In this document: one piece after another, positions 35,729 through 44,648 of the stretch
Layout of the letters: the number at the start of each line of letters is the position of its first letter
Position numbering within the stretch: position 1 is the first letter of the stretch
Assembly: GCA_016784735.1 (NCBI GenBank)
Contig: JADHUC010000008.1
Coordinates: 16,516 to 80,515 of the forward strand
Length of the DNA: 64,000 bases
Direction of reading: 5' to 3'
Origin: Pirellulaceae bacterium
GTDB lineage: Bacteria; Planctomycetota; Planctomycetia; Pirellulales; Pirellulaceae
Program-made: the position numbers and the translations under genes
Notes under the pieces: generated by a model
Databases searched by the model: none
The model's input: the letters and a program-made list of their open reading frames with translations, nothing else
What the model was told of the DNA's origin: nothing

Positions 35729-36619
35729 ATTTCCTATCGTTTAACCTGTGCGTGCGGAAAGCGTCTCAAGGCAGCCGCCCGGCTCGCCGGTAAACGCATC
35801 AGATGCCCGGCGTGCGGCGAGGCATTGACGATCCCGACGGGGGCTTCCGGCGAAACCACCCAGCACGCTACTGGCACCGCCAACGCTGATACGTACGCCA
35901 CGAAATCGCCCGGGGCCTTCTGTCCTCATTGTCGAGCCGTGATGGAGGCTACTGATGTCCTCTGTGTCCATTGTGGCTACCACAAAGACCGGGGAGTTCA
36001 TCTTCAAACGGTCTCAACCAGGCCCCTAATGCAAGACCCACCTCAGGGCTACCGCGTCGAAGATCGCGGCAACCGTCTGTTCATCACGAGGGGTCCCGCT
36101 CTCAAGGGAGGTGTGCCCTGGGCGATTGGCGTCTTGGCGATCGGGCTGGCCGTCGTCGGCGTCGTCTGGCTCGTCCATCCTATCGCGGCCGGCATCCTGC
36201 TGGGTCTCCTCGTGCCCATCTACCTCACCGCGATATACCGCCTCGCCATCGTTGTCGATCACCAGCGGATCTCGGTTCGACACGAGCCGTTCTTCTGGCC
36301 AACCAAGACGATCCCTGCGGATGATGTCGAACAACTCTACTGCCGGAGGCGATTACACAGGAATCAAGCGGCCGATCGCACCTTTTACACGTACGACGTC
36401 TGTGTCCTGACCAGGCATGGACGCCGAAAGCGAATCTTGTCCCGTTTGCCCGTTGAGAGCGACGCTGTGTTTTTCGAGAAACGCATCGAGCAGTTCCTCG
36501 GAATAACCGATCGGGATGTCGAAGAAGGCCTCATTGAACGTTATCACGGGCTCATCAAATTCGTGATCGTTTTGGCGATCACGATTGCCATTACGATCGC
36601 GTCGGTCCTTCTCCGCTAA
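35729..36619 (+). CDS. Zinc-ribbon membrane protein with a possible ATT start
   Basis: The frame has no ATG before the zinc-ribbon. A GGGGGA ribosome-binding sequence precedes ATT at 35729 by six bases, giving an N-terminus ISYRLTCACGKRLKAAARLA, with CxCGK ... CPACG like other planctomycete zinc-ribbon proteins that open M-x-Y-R-x-x-C-x-C-G-K. The alternative TTG start at 35825 would remove the first ribbon. A second Cys pair set (FCPHCRAVMEATDVLCVHCGY) follows, then two adjacent transmembrane helices (GVPWAIGVLAIGLAVVGVVW and AAGILLGLLVPIYLTAIY), a PH-like domain (IVVDHQRISVRHEPFFWPTK ... LTRHGRRKRILSRLP), and a C-terminal membrane helix (FVIVLAITIAITIASVLL). About 296 residues. The role is unknown. 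Confidence 0.65.
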   Translation: MSYRLTCACGKRLKAAARLAGKRIRCPACGEALTIPTGASGETTQHATGTANADTYATKSPGAFCPHCRAVMEATDVLCVHCGYHKDRGVHLQTVSTRPLMQDPPQGYRVEDRGNRLFITRGPALKGGVPWAIGVLAIGLAVVGVVWLVHPIAAGILLGLLVPIYLTAIYRLAIVVDHQRISVRHEPFFWPTKTIPADDVEQLYCRRRLHRNQAADRTFYTYDVCVLTRHGRRKRILSRLPVESDAVFFEKRIEQFLGITDRDVEEGLIERYHGLIKFVIVLAITIAITIASVLLR

Positions 36620-36956
36620 CCTGATTCGCAATCGGTGTGTTTAGGGCCTGGACAAAGTCCCTGCATCGAGCATTACCATCCTATGTACGAGACGGTTGAT
36701 GTTCTTTCACCTGACCAATCGTCGCTGAGGTCAACATAGAGCCGATCGTCACCGTTGAAGTCGACCAGCGGCCAACTTATTGAGAAAGAGCAAAGACAAT
36801 CCAAACAGACGTTGCACGTGCCGGACAGATGGCAGTGTGCCTTACGCGGAACTGCGTCAGCCGGTGCGCACGTCCGAACCACTCTTCGGGGCATGGCACA
36901 TCTGTTTGCTCGTCCGTAGAATTGACTAACCTCAGCCAACTTTCGCAACAACCGCA
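36620..36956. other. Gene-free stretch of about 340 bases
   Basis: I find no gene here with a convincing start or family match. A short minus-strand segment (about 36680-36780) reads PLVDFNGDDRLYVDLSDDW, which faintly recalls a dockerin or FG-GAP Asp-rich loop, but it has no context. The promoter of the gene starting at 36957 should lie at the right end. No terminator or long repeat is seen. Confidence 0.35.
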
Positions 36957-39806
36957 ATGCGACAACCACTCCTCCTCGTTAGTTTGATGGTGCTACCGCT
37001 GGCTTCGGCGATCGGTGCTGAACAGAAGCTTCAACGGTGGGCGTTGATGGCGACCGACCGGGTCGCTGAGACTGGGCTGCTGGACCTGTTGACGGTCGAA
37101 CTTTCACAGAACGATTCGCTTCAACTTGTCGAACGTGAGAGGTTACGGGAGGCGATGCGTGAGCTGCAACTAATGGCTCTGGTCACGGCAGACCAAGTCG
37201 AGCAGCGTTTGCGACTTGGCAAAACGCTGCGAGCCGACGCGTTGATGGTATTGTCTTTCGAGCGTCAAGAAGAACAGCGGATGCTCCGAGTCGTTGTCTG
37301 CGACTCGAAACTCGGTGTCCGATTGTGGCGCGGAAGCTTTGCTTGCAGTGACGAATCGGATGTCACGCAACTTGTCCAGTATTGTGCTACGACGGTCGGC
37401 GAAGTCCGCCAGCGATTCGCGGGAGGCATCCGACACCTCATCGCGGTGCCGCCTTTTCTGTGCGATGACTTTGCCCAGAAGTTTGATTACCTGCAGTCTC
37501 GATACAGCGACCGGTTGAGCAGTTCGCTAATGGCTCACGCGGGTGTGGCGGTCGTCGAGATTGAAGAAGCACGAGCCGTCTTGCGCGAGCTGCAAGATAC
37601 GTTGTCAGGCGGACTGGAGCGGCCAATTGCTACGATCGTGCAAGGCAGATACAACGTCGATGATCAGCAGCGCGTCAACCTGCAAATCGAGCTTGTTCAC
37701 GACGAGGAACGGCGAGAACAGATTAAGCAATCGTTCGATCTGGGAACGGTCGGCCACTGGCTTTCCAAAGACTTGTCGAGTCGGCTGCTCGCTTCCAGCC
37801 AGACCAACGCGCCGACATTGAGCCCGAAAACGCAGAAAGCGATCCTCAGCCGGCACGCGCAGCGATTCGCCGAGCTGGGTGATTGGGGACGATCGACTTC
37901 GCTTCGTGAAGCAGTTTTGACGCTGGATCCGAACGACGCGCTCGAGCGGGCGTTGTTGATCAGCGAGTACCAATACGGTTTCACGCCAGCCGTGGACGAG
38001 AACTGGCATCTAGCCCGGTTTGCGAAGCCGCTTCCACCCGAACGGCGCGAACGTGCCTTGAGCCGCGCGGCACATGACTATTGCATCGGCCTGGAGCATT
38101 TGGCGTATTTGATTCGCAATGGGATCATCAAACGCACGGATGCGTTCGGGCTGTTGTATACGCACATCTGGTACAAGCGGAGCGCGGTCGGAGCGGCCTT
38201 GCCCATGGATCCGCTCAAGTTCAACGCACTGCGACCGGCGTGCGTCGCCCAGCGGCAGTTCGTTCGGGATGTTGTTCCGCTCGCCAATCAGTTGCCCGCC
38301 GGCGGCATCTTGCCCAAACACTTCAGCAGCCCGTTCTATGGTGCTCGCTACGTGGTCACAACTCACGTAGCCAGCGACGTCGCTTTCAACAATTACAGTG
38401 CAGAGTCGTTAGCCAGCCTGCAAGACTTGCTCGAACGCGTTCTTCCCGAGAAGGAGAAGACTTCGCACAGCATTCTTGGGATTTTCACGTTTACGCTCGT
38501 CCCGAAAGCAGGCGACGATAACTTCGACGCATGGCGGACGCTGTTGACAGATCTCAGCAATTCCGAGCGTGAGGTCACTCGACTGTACGGACGGTTTGGG
38601 CTGGCCATGGAGGCCAGGAGGCAAAACGGATCGTACTCCGGTTTGGAGCCAATACTTGACGAGGTGAAACGGCTGGGACGCACCGACGAGCCGATCTTTG
38701 ACGTGATCAAACTCAAGCTGGGCCTCGCCAAGCGACAGCCCGCTGCACCAAGTACTCGGTACGGACGACCGCCGCGAGGCAACTTCGGACCGTTGGGGCG
38801 GATGCAGTTAGAGCCGATCCGGCTTGTTATCGAAGGTGACGAGGATGTTCCCCGACCGCCGCTCATCAAGGGCATGCTTCGCTGTGGCCAGCGGGATGCG
38901 TATTGGACAAAGGATCGCTTCTTTGTCATGCACGAACCAGGAGTTCTGCGTGAGCTGAAGTTGACCGACAAGACGGCCAATCACATCCTGTTCTGGGGCA
39001 TGACCTGGGACGGCGAGTGTATTTGGCTTCACGCACAGGGTCGGGGCATCGTCGCCATTCGCCCGGATGGGACGCGAATGGCGACTTTCAAGCGGAACGA
39101 ACATGTGCCCAGTTACTGGAAAGGTCTCAGGCTACTCGGCCTGTCACCGCGACGCGTTTTGATCGTTGGGAGCTTTGGCGAAACAAACCGCGCGTGGTGC
39201 GGCATTCTGGAAATTGACGAGAAAGGCAAACAGTCCGCCAGTATTTTCTTCGAGGCAAAGTACGTTGCCGAAGGCCAGTCTCCGGAGGAAGCTCGAGCGA
39301 ATCCGAACACCGTCTTTCAGCCCGAAGATCTGCAATACGTTGAACACACGAGCGGCAAGGATTACTTCTTGGTTGGCCGCCGCGGACTGTCCTATCTGCA
39401 GGTCGATGTCGAAACGCTCAATGTGACCGTTCCAGAGAAGGTGATCGGCGCAGAAGGAGCATCTACGCGTACGGACTTCGGGTTCTCCGGCCGGACCTTC
39501 CTCCGCGATGGTCGTCCGGTGTGGGCCCACTCCGGCCTCGCCACCTTGCCCAACTCGAAACAGATACTGTTCCACGACGGATGGATCTACCGTCCCGGTT
39601 ACGTCTGGATGCGCGAGGACCCTGAGACAGGCAGGCGTGAGCGCTTGCAGGCTCATAAATTGCCCCACCAATACTGGCACCTGCAAGTCGGCTCTTCAGC
39701 TCACTACGGATTAGTTACCTTTGACCGTTACAACCGTGGTTTGCCCCTCGCACGCGTCACCATCCTGGATGAGTCCGCTGATTGTGATGCGTCGGAGGAC
39801 GAGTGA
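36957..39806 (+). CDS. Large secreted protein, CsgG-like N-terminus and beta-propeller-like C-terminus
   Basis: 949 residues with a signal peptide ending near LASAIGA. Residues about 25-110 (RWALMATDRVAETGLLDLL, SLQLVERERLREAMRELQ, RLRLGKTLRADALMVLSFE) match the pattern of CsgG/TolB-N-type domains, in which a lipoprotein or factor controls a named resource (VERERLxEVLxE ... LGKxLxADALVxG). A second similar unit occupies about 160-265 (HLIAVPPFLCDDF ... GVAVVEIEEARAVLRELQ). The middle is helical (300-570). The last 330 residues look like beta-propeller blades (RDAYWTKDRFFVMHEPGVLR, GECIWLHAQGRGIVAIRPD, GRTFLRDGRPVWAHSGLATL). Extracytoplasmic; function unknown. The gene is monocistronic, with a 200-bp gap before the next gene. 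Confidence 0.65.
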   Translation: MRQPLLLVSLMVLPLASAIGAEQKLQRWALMATDRVAETGLLDLLTVELSQNDSLQLVERERLREAMRELQLMALVTADQVEQRLRLGKTLRADALMVLSFERQEEQRMLRVVVCDSKLGVRLWRGSFACSDESDVTQLVQYCATTVGEVRQRFAGGIRHLIAVPPFLCDDFAQKFDYLQSRYSDRLSSSLMAHAGVAVVEIEEARAVLRELQDTLSGGLERPIATIVQGRYNVDDQQRVNLQIELVHDEERREQIKQSFDLGTVGHWLSKDLSSRLLASSQTNAPTLSPKTQKAILSRHAQRFAELGDWGRSTSLREAVLTLDPNDALERALLISEYQYGFTPAVDENWHLARFAKPLPPERRERALSRAAHDYCIGLEHLAYLIRNGIIKRTDAFGLLYTHIWYKRSAVGAALPMDPLKFNALRPACVAQRQFVRDVVPLANQLPAGGILPKHFSSPFYGARYVVTTHVASDVAFNNYSAESLASLQDLLERVLPEKEKTSHSILGIFTFTLVPKAGDDNFDAWRTLLTDLSNSEREVTRLYGRFGLAMEARRQNGSYSGLEPILDEVKRLGRTDEPIFDVIKLKLGLAKRQPAAPSTRYGRPPRGNFGPLGRMQLEPIRLVIEGDEDVPRPPLIKGMLRCGQRDAYWTKDRFFVMHEPGVLRELKLTDKTANHILFWGMTWDGECIWLHAQGRGIVAIRPDGTRMATFKRNEHVPSYWKGLRLLGLSPRRVLIVGSFGETNRAWCGILEIDEKGKQSASIFFEAKYVAEGQSPEEARANPNTVFQPEDLQYVEHTSGKDYFLVGRRGLSYLQVDVETLNVTVPEKVIGAEGASTRTDFGFSGRTFLRDGRPVWAHSGLATLPNSKQILFHDGWIYRPGYVWMREDPETGRRERLQAHKLPHQYWHLQVGSSAHYGLVTFDRYNRGLPLARVTILDESADCDASEDE

Positions 39807-40003
39807 ACAAAGGGGGCCCAGAACTTAGCTGTTACTCCTAAAGTCGGCTTTGGAGTTCCGACCGACTCGCATATGCGATGTTCGGCCTCACATTGCGTAC
39901 GGCGGAAGAATCGACGACAATACGGCGTCAACGGTACGGTTCTTCATGTTCCCGCCCTCCCCGAGGAATCCTCTTTCCCTGGCCCACCTTAGAAAGGACT
40001 GGC

Positions 40004-42118
40004 ATGCGCCACACTCCTGCGAAATCGCTTGTCCACTCACTCGCCGTAGTCGTTCTGGGCCTATTGGCCAACGGCGCGTTTGCAGACAAGCCGCTGCTGA
40101 CGGTGAACGCAGCTTTCGACGTGGATTCGATCGCTTCGCGGGATGTTGATTTGCGTGCCGTCTCTCGCCATGGCAAATACGCGCTGCGCATGGCTGCGGG
40201 CCACCAGGACAAATGGCCGGGGATTACCGTGAAACCGTCCGAGAGAATCTGGGACCTGTCGACGTTTGAATACATCTCGATGGACGTAAAGAACGCTGGT
40301 GATCATCAAGCTAGAATCGGCTTGCGGGCGGACAGCGCTGATGCCGCGGGCGAACGCGAGACTCTGCAAACGGTCTCAGAACTCGCTCCGGGCGAACAAC
40401 AGACGCTTCAACTCGGTTTGAAACGCCGAATGTCGACGGAACTGAGCGACAAGCTGTTCGGCATGCGTGGTTATCCCGGTGGGCTGAATCGGGACAGAGG
40501 GCTGGATTCGAAGAGGATTGACCAGGTGTTGATCTTCGTCAGTCAGCCAAAGGAGAATCATCTTATTGAAATCTCGGATCTCCGGGCCGGTGGTTCGTTT
40601 GACGGCGGTCTGTGGTTGACCGAAGACGCGGACAAGCTGTTTCCGATGATCGACCGCTTCGGGCAGTACACGCATAAGGATTGGCCCGGCAAGACGAAAT
40701 CGGAAGCGGACCTCCAGCGGCGAAAGCAGGAAGAGGCCATCGAGTTAACCGCAAATCCCGGCTCCATGGACCGGACCGAATACGGCGGTTGGGCCGCAGG
40801 CCCGCAACTCGATGCGACCGGCCATTTCCGTGTTCAGAAACACGAAGGCAAATGGTGGTTGGTCGACCCGGTTGGTCGGCTGTTCTGGTCGCACGGCATC
40901 GACTGCGTTCGGCCGACGACGGCTTACACTCCGATCACCGACCGCAAGTTCTACTTCGCCGAACTGCCGGCGAATGACTGGCCGCTGGCCGAATTCTACG
41001 GGCGAGGCAACTGGGCGCCGCACGGATACTATCAGGGAAAGGGCAGATACGAGACTTACAACTTCACGGGCAGCAACTTGTACCGCAAGTACGGTCCCGG
41101 CTGGCGGGCAGAGTTCAACGATCTGTGCCATCGCCGGCTGCGGAGTTGGGGGCTGAACACGATCGCCAACTGGTCCGATCGGGATGTCTTCCGCCTGCGG
41201 CGAACGCCGTACGTGGTCACGGTCGGTTCCGGCCGCAAGTCGATCGAAGGCAGCACCGGCTACTGGGGGAAATTCCCCGATCCTTTTGATCCGGACTTCA
41301 CGGCAACTACCCGCAGGAACGTGTCTCGGTCAAAGGACGACATTTCGACCCCTTGGTGCCTGGGCGTCTTTATCGACAACGAATTGGCGTGGGGCAACAA
41401 CGGTACGTCACTGGCCGTCGCGACGTTGGCATCGCCACGCGACCAAGCGGCCAAACAGGTTTTTGCTGAAGATCTGAAACGGAAGTACGGCACGGTCGAG
41501 AAACTGAACGACGTGTGGGGAACGGAACATGCCTCGTGGGATGCCTTGCTCGATAGCCAAACGCCGCCCAATGAGGAAAGGGCCCGAGAGGATCTGACCG
41601 CATTCTACACTCGGATCGCCGAGAAGTACTTCGAGGTGTGTTGCGGCGCCGTGAAGGAGGTCGCTCCGAAGAAGCTGTATCTGGGCTGCCGTTTCGCGTG
41701 GGTCAACGAGCGGGCCGTGCGGGCTGCGGCGAACCGCTGTGACGTGATCGGTTTCAACAAATACAGCTATTCGGTCGCCGACTTTTCGCTGCCCGACGGT
41801 GTGGACTCACCTGCGATCATTGGCGAATTCCATTTTGGCGCACTGGATCGCGGGATGTTCCACACCGGTTTGCGGGCGACAAAGAACCAAGCCGAACGGG
41901 CCGAAGCGTACAAGAGTTATGTCCGCGGCGCGTTGAAGAATTCCTGGCTGGTCGGCACGCACTGGTTCCAATTCGGCGATCAGGCAACCACGGGCCGCGG
42001 CGACGGCGAGAACTACCAGATCGGGTTCCTTGATGTCTGTGACACCCCCTACCCGGAGATTATCGCCGCCAGCCGCGAAATAGGTGCCGAGATGTATCAA
42101 ACGCGGCTTGTGCGTTAG
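40004..42118 (+). CDS. Secreted GH50-like beta-agarase family glycoside hydrolase
   Basis: 704 residues from ATG 40004 (AAAGGA upstream); the longer reading from 39878 lacks a signal-like start. Signal peptide ends near NGAFA. An N-terminal carbohydrate-binding-like beta-sandwich (about 30-200) precedes the catalytic TIM barrel (about 250-690). The barrel has WWLVDPVGRLFWSHGID, FNDLCHRRLRSWGLNTIANW, the acid/base glutamate in VFIDNELAWG (E460) and the nucleophile in AIIGEFHFGA (E608), the pattern of GH50 and related GH86/GH42-type clan A enzymes. It hydrolyses a beta-linked polysaccharide such as agarose or a related galactan. The exact substrate is inferred. The following Gfo/Idh oxidoreductase gene is 124 bp downstream and may share a catabolic pathway. 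Confidence 0.8.
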   Translation: MRHTPAKSLVHSLAVVVLGLLANGAFADKPLLTVNAAFDVDSIASRDVDLRAVSRHGKYALRMAAGHQDKWPGITVKPSERIWDLSTFEYISMDVKNAGDHQARIGLRADSADAAGERETLQTVSELAPGEQQTLQLGLKRRMSTELSDKLFGMRGYPGGLNRDRGLDSKRIDQVLIFVSQPKENHLIEISDLRAGGSFDGGLWLTEDADKLFPMIDRFGQYTHKDWPGKTKSEADLQRRKQEEAIELTANPGSMDRTEYGGWAAGPQLDATGHFRVQKHEGKWWLVDPVGRLFWSHGIDCVRPTTAYTPITDRKFYFAELPANDWPLAEFYGRGNWAPHGYYQGKGRYETYNFTGSNLYRKYGPGWRAEFNDLCHRRLRSWGLNTIANWSDRDVFRLRRTPYVVTVGSGRKSIEGSTGYWGKFPDPFDPDFTATTRRNVSRSKDDISTPWCLGVFIDNELAWGNNGTSLAVATLASPRDQAAKQVFAEDLKRKYGTVEKLNDVWGTEHASWDALLDSQTPPNEERAREDLTAFYTRIAEKYFEVCCGAVKEVAPKKLYLGCRFAWVNERAVRAAANRCDVIGFNKYSYSVADFSLPDGVDSPAIIGEFHFGALDRGMFHTGLRATKNQAERAEAYKSYVRGALKNSWLVGTHWFQFGDQATTGRGDGENYQIGFLDVCDTPYPEIIAASREIGAEMYQTRLVR

Positions 42119-42242
42119 GCTTTGTCCGCGGATGGTGGTTTCCGCGAGGCCGTGGCCAAGCCCCGCGATTGTGAGTACACTAGTGGATCGCTGGATCTTC
42201 GACTCGCGTCGGACGAGAAATGCGTCAAAGGAGAGGTCAAAT

Positions 42243-43541
42243 ATGTCAGCAGAATCGAGACGTTCCGGCCGACGGGACTTCCTGAAAACGCTCACGGCCG
42301 CAACGGTGGCCGCGCCGTATGTGATTACCTCGAATGCACTGGGAGCCACGGGAGTTGCACCAGCGAGCGATCGCATTACCACGGCTCTGATTGGTTCGGG
42401 TGGCCGAGGCCAACAGATCATCGCAGGCGGAGACCAGGTCGTGGCCGTCTGCGACGTGGACGCCAAACACGCAGAACGGACCAAGCAGAAAATCGACGCT
42501 GCGTCAGACACGATGGGATGCATGATCTACAGTGACTTCCGCGGTGTGCTGGCTCGCGACGATATCGATGCGGTTGTCGTGGCCACGCCGGATCACTGGC
42601 ACACGCTGATTGCCGCGGCTGCGATCAAGGCGGGCAAGGCGGTGTACGTGGAAAAACCCTTGTCATTGACCATCCGCGAAGGGCGAATTCTCGCGGATAT
42701 TGCCCAGCGGTACGGGGCTATCGTCCAGGTTGGCAGCCAGCAGCGGTCCGATGTGAAATTCCACCGGGCGTGTGAATTGGTGCGCAATGGGCGGATCGGT
42801 GAGCTTAAGACCGTGAGAGTCGAAATCCCAACACGTCCGGGCGACGGCAACAAACCGTGGACTCCTCAGGCGGTGCCGCCGGAACTGGATTACGATACGT
42901 GGCTGGGGCCCGCGCCGCTGGCACCCTACCATCCCGATCGATGCCATTACAAGTTCCGTTTCGTCACCGACTACTCGGGCGGCGACGTGACCAACTGGGG
43001 CGCCCATCAATTGGACATCGCCCAATGGGGCATCGGCGCCGACGATTCGGGGCCGGTCGAAGTGGAAGGGCACGGCAAACGCAACCAGGATGGCCTGCAC
43101 GACGTATTCTATGACATCCACGTCGATTTCACGTATGCCAGCGGAGTGAAGATCGAATTACGTAGCGGCGGCAACGGAGTCACGTTCGTGGGCACGGAAG
43201 GGTCGATCTTTGTCAGCCGCTCGAAGCTGGAAGCAGACCCCGCATCCATATTGACTTCGCGGATCGGGCCCGACGAGATCCACCTCGCACGCGGCGGCCC
43301 CGAAAACGAAGGCGGCACGCACATGGGCATCTGGTTGGACTGCATCCGTGCTCGCAACAGCAAGGCGTTGAACGTACCCGTGGAGACCGGTCACCGGTCT
43401 GCTACAGTTTGCCATTTGGCCAACATCATCATGGGGTTGGACCGCAAGGTTCAGTGGGATCCGGCCGCCGAACAGTTCGTCGACGATGACGAAGCGAATC
43501 ACATGACCTGGCGTCCGATGCGCGCTCCGTGGACGTTTTGA
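42243..43541 (+). CDS. Tat-exported Gfo/Idh/MocA family oxidoreductase
   Basis: 432 residues from ATG 42243 (AGGAGAGG upstream). The signal GRRDFLKTLTAATVAAPYVI is a twin-arginine motif, as usual for this family in planctomycetes. The Rossmann part has TTALIGSGGRGQQ and VVAVCDVDAKHAE, then VVVATPDHWH and YVEKPLSLT, where the EKP lysine is the conserved catalytic residue. The C-terminal sheet domain has GGDVTNWGAHQLDIAQWG and VETGHRSATVCHLANIIMGL. It uses NAD(P) to oxidise or reduce a sugar or inositol hydroxyl. The substrate is unknown. It lies immediately downstream of an agarase-like gene, which suggests a shared carbohydrate. Confidence 0.9.
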   Translation: MSAESRRSGRRDFLKTLTAATVAAPYVITSNALGATGVAPASDRITTALIGSGGRGQQIIAGGDQVVAVCDVDAKHAERTKQKIDAASDTMGCMIYSDFRGVLARDDIDAVVVATPDHWHTLIAAAAIKAGKAVYVEKPLSLTIREGRILADIAQRYGAIVQVGSQQRSDVKFHRACELVRNGRIGELKTVRVEIPTRPGDGNKPWTPQAVPPELDYDTWLGPAPLAPYHPDRCHYKFRFVTDYSGGDVTNWGAHQLDIAQWGIGADDSGPVEVEGHGKRNQDGLHDVFYDIHVDFTYASGVKIELRSGGNGVTFVGTEGSIFVSRSKLEADPASILTSRIGPDEIHLARGGPENEGGTHMGIWLDCIRARNSKALNVPVETGHRSATVCHLANIIMGLDRKVQWDPAAEQFVDDDEANHMTWRPMRAPWTF

Positions 43542-43588
43542 TATACTGGTCGCCGATCCGGCTGAGCGGTCGGAGGCGAGTTAAGACT

Positions 43589-43655
43589 GGTTCCCAAGCT
43601 CCGGCTTGGGAACCAAGGGAACGGACAGTTAGTTCCCAAGCCGGAGCTTGGGAAA
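43589..43655. repeat. Pair of mirrored 22-bp palindromes
   Basis: The palindrome at 43589-43614 (core TTCCCAAGC-TCCG-GCTTGGGAA) recurs at 43632-43655 in reverse orientation with the same 22-bp core, so each can fold alone or pair with the other. The pair sits between the oxidoreductase stop (43541) and the next ribosome-binding site (about 43699). It may act as a terminator/attenuator or be a mobile REP-like element. Confidence 0.75.
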
Positions 43656-43712
43656 CAGAAGAAACAACAGGACCATCGCACCACCAAGGCTAATCGAGAA
43701 AAGGAGAAAAGC

Positions 43713-44504
43713 ATGTCACTCAACCGAAAAGCGACCGCCGTAGGCTTGGTATTCGCCATTCTGCTAGGACTGGCTCTGCCGGTCACGGCCGCTGACGATG
43801 CCGCTTTGGACAAGGCATTCGAGGTACTGAAGACATACGATTGGGGCAACGATCGCAGCCCTCTGGAAGCGTTGGACAGGGCGATCGCAGCCTCGCACGG
43901 CGATGCGGCGGCACAGAAGGCACTTGAGGCACGCTTGGTGGCGGTCCTCAAATCCGATGCCCCCAACGCGGCCAAAGACGTGACGTGCCGGCAGCTTAGC
44001 CTGGTTGGCTCCGCCGGCTCCGTGGAGACTCTTGCCGATTTGCTCGGCGACGAGAAACTCGCGCACATCGCTCGATACGCTCTTGAGCGCATGCAGTGCC
44101 CGGAGGCTTTGGCGGCTCTGCGTGAGGCTCTGTCGAAAACGAGCGGACGAGTGAAGGTGGGCGTCATCAATTCGCTGGGAGTCCGCCGAGACGCCGAGGC
44201 CACCGCCGCACTGACGGCTCTGCTGGACGCTTCCGACGAAGCGATCGTATCCGCAGCCGCCGGAGCGTTGGGAAAGATCGGTAGCTCCGACACGGCGAAG
44301 ACGCTGAAAGCGTTCCAAGCCGATGCTCCCGACTCGCTGGCCTTGGTCGCCGCTGACGCATGTCTGGCCAACGCCGAACAACTGCTAGCGGACGGTAAGA
44401 AGCTTGAAGCAATGATGATGTACAGAGGTCTTTCTAAGTCCGAAATCAAGCACATCAAAGTGGCGGCCACGCGAGGGCTTTTGGCAGCGGCCGGAAAGAA
44501 GTAA
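43713..44504 (+). CDS. Secreted HEAT-repeat protein
   Basis: 263 residues from ATG 43713 (AAGGAG upstream). Signal peptide ends near LPVTAADD. The remainder consists of HEAT-like helical pairs: EALDRAIAASHGDAAAQKAL, VETLADLLGDEKLAHIARYA, EALAALREALSKTSGRVKVG, AEATAALTALLDASDEAIVS and so on. This is the PBS-lyase/HEAT type widespread in planctomycetes, where it serves as a scaffold. It is followed, after an inverted-repeat element, by a longer gene of the same kind, so the two may be a tandem duplication. No catalytic feature is seen. Confidence 0.8.
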   Translation: MSLNRKATAVGLVFAILLGLALPVTAADDAALDKAFEVLKTYDWGNDRSPLEALDRAIAASHGDAAAQKALEARLVAVLKSDAPNAAKDVTCRQLSLVGSAGSVETLADLLGDEKLAHIARYALERMQCPEALAALREALSKTSGRVKVGVINSLGVRRDAEATAALTALLDASDEAIVSAAAGALGKIGSSDTAKTLKAFQADAPDSLALVAADACLANAEQLLADGKKLEAMMMYRGLSKSEIKHIKVAATRGLLAAAGKK

Positions 44505-44514
44505 GCGGCGAGCA

Positions 44515-44595
44515 AAAAGGGGTCGGGAGTCGTTTTCGTGTAACCGTCAACCATATGAAACGGCGCAGGCCCGAAAACGACTCCCGACCCCTTTT
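44515..44595. repeat. 81-bp perfect inverted repeat between two HEAT genes
   Basis: The 24-bp arm at 44515-44538 (centred on GGGGTCGGGAGTCG) is exactly complementary to 44572-44595, enclosing a 33-base loop. It starts 10 bp after the stop of the first HEAT gene and ends 54 bp before the start of the second. A strong hairpin would form in either transcript and could terminate or attenuate. Related sequences are common between planctomycete genes, as I recall, but this is not verified. Confidence 0.85.
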
Positions 44596-44648
44596 CGCAC
44601 AAAGACGCTGGTAATGTCGAGTAGACGATGCACGTAGGGAGGAAACGT

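Noticed and set aside
36673..36969. Minus-strand frame with a DFNGDD-like segment
   Set aside because: Too short and isolated to call a dockerin or FG-GAP remnant; it could be chance.
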